DNA of 6,931 bases from Burkholderiales bacterium RIFCSPHIGHO2_12_FULL_61_11. Lineage in GTDB: Bacteria; Pseudomonadota; Gammaproteobacteria; Burkholderiales; Burkholderiaceae_C. Below the pieces are notes generated by a model, which saw only the letters and a list, made by a program, of their open reading frames with translations, was not told where the DNA came from and ran no database searches. Position 1 is the first letter of the stretch; every line of letters begins with the position of its first letter. The position numbers and the translations under genes were made by a program. Positions 5,432-6,931 of this stretch are shown here, piece by piece. The stretch is from positions 1,233 to 8,163 of the forward strand of contig MERZ01000010.1 in assembly GCA_001770785.1 (NCBI GenBank), written 5' to 3'.

Positions 5432-6733
5432 ATGCCCGGTTATTCAGACCCCGGTTTCGACACCCTGGCGCTGCACGCAGGCGCCGCACCGGACCCGACC
5501 ACAGGCGCACGCGCCGTGCCCATTTACCTCACCACGTCCTTTGTTTTTGAGTCCAGCGACCACGCCGCCAGCCTCTTCAACCTGGAGCGTGCGGGCCATG
5601 TGTATTCACGCATCAGCAACCCCACCAACGCGGTGCTGGAGCAACGCGTCTCGGCGCTTGAAGGCGGCATCGGCGCGATTGCGACTGCCAGCGGACAAGC
5701 CGCGCTGCACCTGGCCATTGCCACGCTGATGGGCGCTGGCTCGCACATAGTGGCCAGCACCGCGCTGTATGGTGGCTCGCAGAACCTGCTGCACTACACG
5801 CTGCGCCGTTTCGGCATAGACACCACGTTCGTCAGACCCGGCGATATAGAGGGCTGGCGCGCTGCCGTGCGCCCGACGACCAAGCTTTTTTTCGGCGAAA
5901 CCGTCGGCAACCCCGGCCTGGACGTGCTGGATATTCCGGCCGTCTCCAGCATCGCGCACGAAGCGGGCGTGCCGCTGCTGGTCGACTCCACACTGACGTC
6001 GCCTTGGCTGATCAAGCCTTTCGAGCATGGCGCTGACCTGCTCTACCACTCGGCCACCAAGTTCTTGAGCGGCCATGGCACGGTGATTGGCGGCATCGTC
6101 GTCGATGGCGGCAGCTTCGACTGGGACAAGTCAGGCAAGTTTTCCGAACTGACCCAGCCCTATGACGGTTTTCACAACATGGTGTTCAGCGAGGAGAGCA
6201 CCGTGGGTGCCTTTTTGCTGCGCGCGCGCCGCGAGGGCCTGCGCGACTTCGGCGCCTGCATGAGCCCGCACACCGCCTGGCTGATTTTGCAGGGCATTGA
6301 AACGCTGCCGCTGCGCATGGCGCGCCACATGAGCAACACGGGAAAGGTGGTGGACTATCTCGCCAGCCACCCGTTGGTCTCAAACGTGGGCCATCCGATG
6401 CTGGCGTCGCACCCCAGTCACGCGCTGGCTCAAAAGTTGCTACCGCGCGGCGCGGGTTCGGTATTCAGTTTCGACATCAAGGGCAGCCGCGCGCAGGGCA
6501 AGGCCTTCATTGAAGCGCTGAAAGTCTTCAGCCATCTGGCCAACGTCGGCGACTGCCGCAGCCTGGTGCTGCATCCGGCCAGCACCACCCACTTCCGCAT
6601 GAGCGACGAAGCGCTGGCCGATGCGGGCATCACGCAGGGAACGATTCGGCTAAGCATCGGGCTGGAAGACCCGGATGACCTGATTGATGACCTCAGGCGC
6701 GCGCTCAAAGCGGCCGAGAAAGCGGGAGCCTGA
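5432..6733 (+). CDS. metY: O-acetylhomoserine sulfhydrylase (aminocarboxypropyltransferase), PLP enzyme
   Basis: A 433-residue member of the Cys/Met-metabolism PLP enzyme family (fold type I) that makes homocysteine (or methionine, with methanethiol) from O-acetylhomoserine in the cytoplasm. Visible features are the N-terminal FDTLALHAG (9-17), VYSRISNPTNAVLEQRV (57-73) with the Tyr and Arg that hold the cofactor phosphate of the neighbouring subunit, ATASGQAAL (84-92), LVDSTLTSPWLIKPFEHGAD (183-202) with Asp185 facing the pyridine nitrogen, and the Schiff-base Lys210 in HSATKFLSGHG. The length, and the extra segment GSFDWDKSGKFSELTQPYDG shortly after the lysine, favour MetY over the shorter MetB/MetC/MetZ enzymes. 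The ATG at 5432 has GGAGA 7 nt upstream. The next gene starts 2 nt after the stop codon, so the two are probably translated from one mRNA. MetZ-type O-succinylhomoserine specificity cannot be fully excluded. Confidence 0.93.
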   Translation: MPGYSDPGFDTLALHAGAAPDPTTGARAVPIYLTTSFVFESSDHAASLFNLERAGHVYSRISNPTNAVLEQRVSALEGGIGAIATASGQAALHLAIATLMGAGSHIVASTALYGGSQNLLHYTLRRFGIDTTFVRPGDIEGWRAAVRPTTKLFFGETVGNPGLDVLDIPAVSSIAHEAGVPLLVDSTLTSPWLIKPFEHGADLLYHSATKFLSGHGTVIGGIVVDGGSFDWDKSGKFSELTQPYDGFHNMVFSEESTVGAFLLRARREGLRDFGACMSPHTAWLILQGIETLPLRMARHMSNTGKVVDYLASHPLVSNVGHPMLASHPSHALAQKLLPRGAGSVFSFDIKGSRAQGKAFIEALKVFSHLANVGDCRSLVLHPASTTHFRMSDEALADAGITQGTIRLSIGLEDPDDLIDDLRRALKAAEKAGA

Positions 6734-6735
6734 AC

Positions 6736-6931
6736 ATGGAACTCAACGTCAACGGCCACAAAACCTACTGCTACAGCGGCGGCAAACCCTTTGATTCCGC
6801 GAAGCCCACCGTCGTCTTCATCCACGGCGTACTGCACGACCACAGCGTCTGGATCCTGCAAAGCCGCTACCTCGCCCACCACGGCTGGAACGTGCAGTAC
6901 GCCGTGGATGAAGACGACGGTGGGCTTCGCG
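6736..6931 (+). CDS. Alpha/beta hydrolase, N-terminal fragment with chimeric end
   Basis: The first 53 or so codons encode MELNVNGHKTYCYSGGKPFD and then PTVVFIHGVLHDHSVW, the first beta strand and HG oxyanion-hole motif (about residues 30-31) of an alpha/beta-hydrolase-fold enzyme. The frame is open to the window edge. It starts 2 nt after the metY stop codon, with GGGAG upstream, suggesting translational coupling. The reading is reliable only to about Val53 (6894). Related proteins continue after GWNV with a strand like LAVDLPGHG, whereas here QYAVDEDDGGLR follows, encoded by a reverse-complement copy of 6798-6838. The Ser nucleophile, Asp and His would lie beyond the window. Substrate unknown; it is not recognisable as homoserine acetyltransferase MetX, which is much longer and begins differently. 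Confidence 0.75.
   Translation, partial: MELNVNGHKTYCYSGGKPFDSAKPTVVFIHGVLHDHSVWILQSRYLAHHGWNVQYAVDEDDGGLR
6798..6931. repeat. Perfect 41-bp inverted repeat ending exactly at the window edge
   Basis: Bases 6891-6931 are the exact reverse complement of 6798-6838 (41 of 41), with a 52-nt spacer at 6839-6890. The pairing stops sharply at the spacer (6839 A against 6890 A) and runs to the last base of the window. Both arms lie inside a protein-coding region, where long perfect palindromes are not expected. Confidence 0.95.

Overview
The window reads as chromosomal DNA of a GC-rich betaproteobacterium, most likely order Burkholderiales and probably family Comamonadaceae (Polaromonas/Rhodoferax-like). 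This placement is an inference from gene content (a PhaP-type phasin, a FutA/AfuA-type iron-binding protein, MetY followed by an alpha/beta hydrolase) and from codon use. No database search was possible. I see no mobile element, CRISPR array, tRNA, rRNA or defence locus. Most of the window is housekeeping and metabolic.

Layout from left to right. (1) 1-849: a phasin gene (+) with a near-consensus sigma-70 promoter flanked by a repeated GCA/TGC-rich element, followed by several hairpins and a U-rich intrinsic terminator. (2) 926-1879: a patatin-like phospholipase lipoprotein (-), convergent to the phasin. (3) 1992-3047: a periplasmic Fe(III)-binding ABC-transporter protein (+), divergent from the patatin gene, with a Fur-box-like sequence in the shared promoter region. 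(4) 5155-3087: a leftward cluster aroC, aroQ, arfB. It encodes chorismate synthase, type II dehydroquinase and a stop-codon-independent ribosome rescue hydrolase. A good promoter lies so close to the aroC start codon that the mRNA should be almost leaderless. (5) 5432-6931: metY (O-acetylhomoserine sulfhydrylase, +) and, 2 nt after its stop codon, the beginning of an alpha/beta hydrolase gene.

The genes fall into separate units. The phasin coats polyhydroxyalkanoate granules. The iron-binding protein delivers ferric iron to a transporter whose other subunits are not here. AroQ and AroC catalyse the third and seventh steps of the shikimate pathway. MetY makes homocysteine from O-acetylhomoserine.

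The right end needs caution. The last 41 bases (6891-6931) are a perfect reverse complement of 6798-6838, and the alpha/beta hydrolase reading departs from its family exactly there. The end is probably a fold-back chimera or contig-end artefact, so the final 12 or so codons should not be trusted. I found no convincing new biological system. The most testable signals are the leaderless aroC promoter, the paired operator-like repeats at the phasin promoter, the Fur box, and the terminal fold-back.
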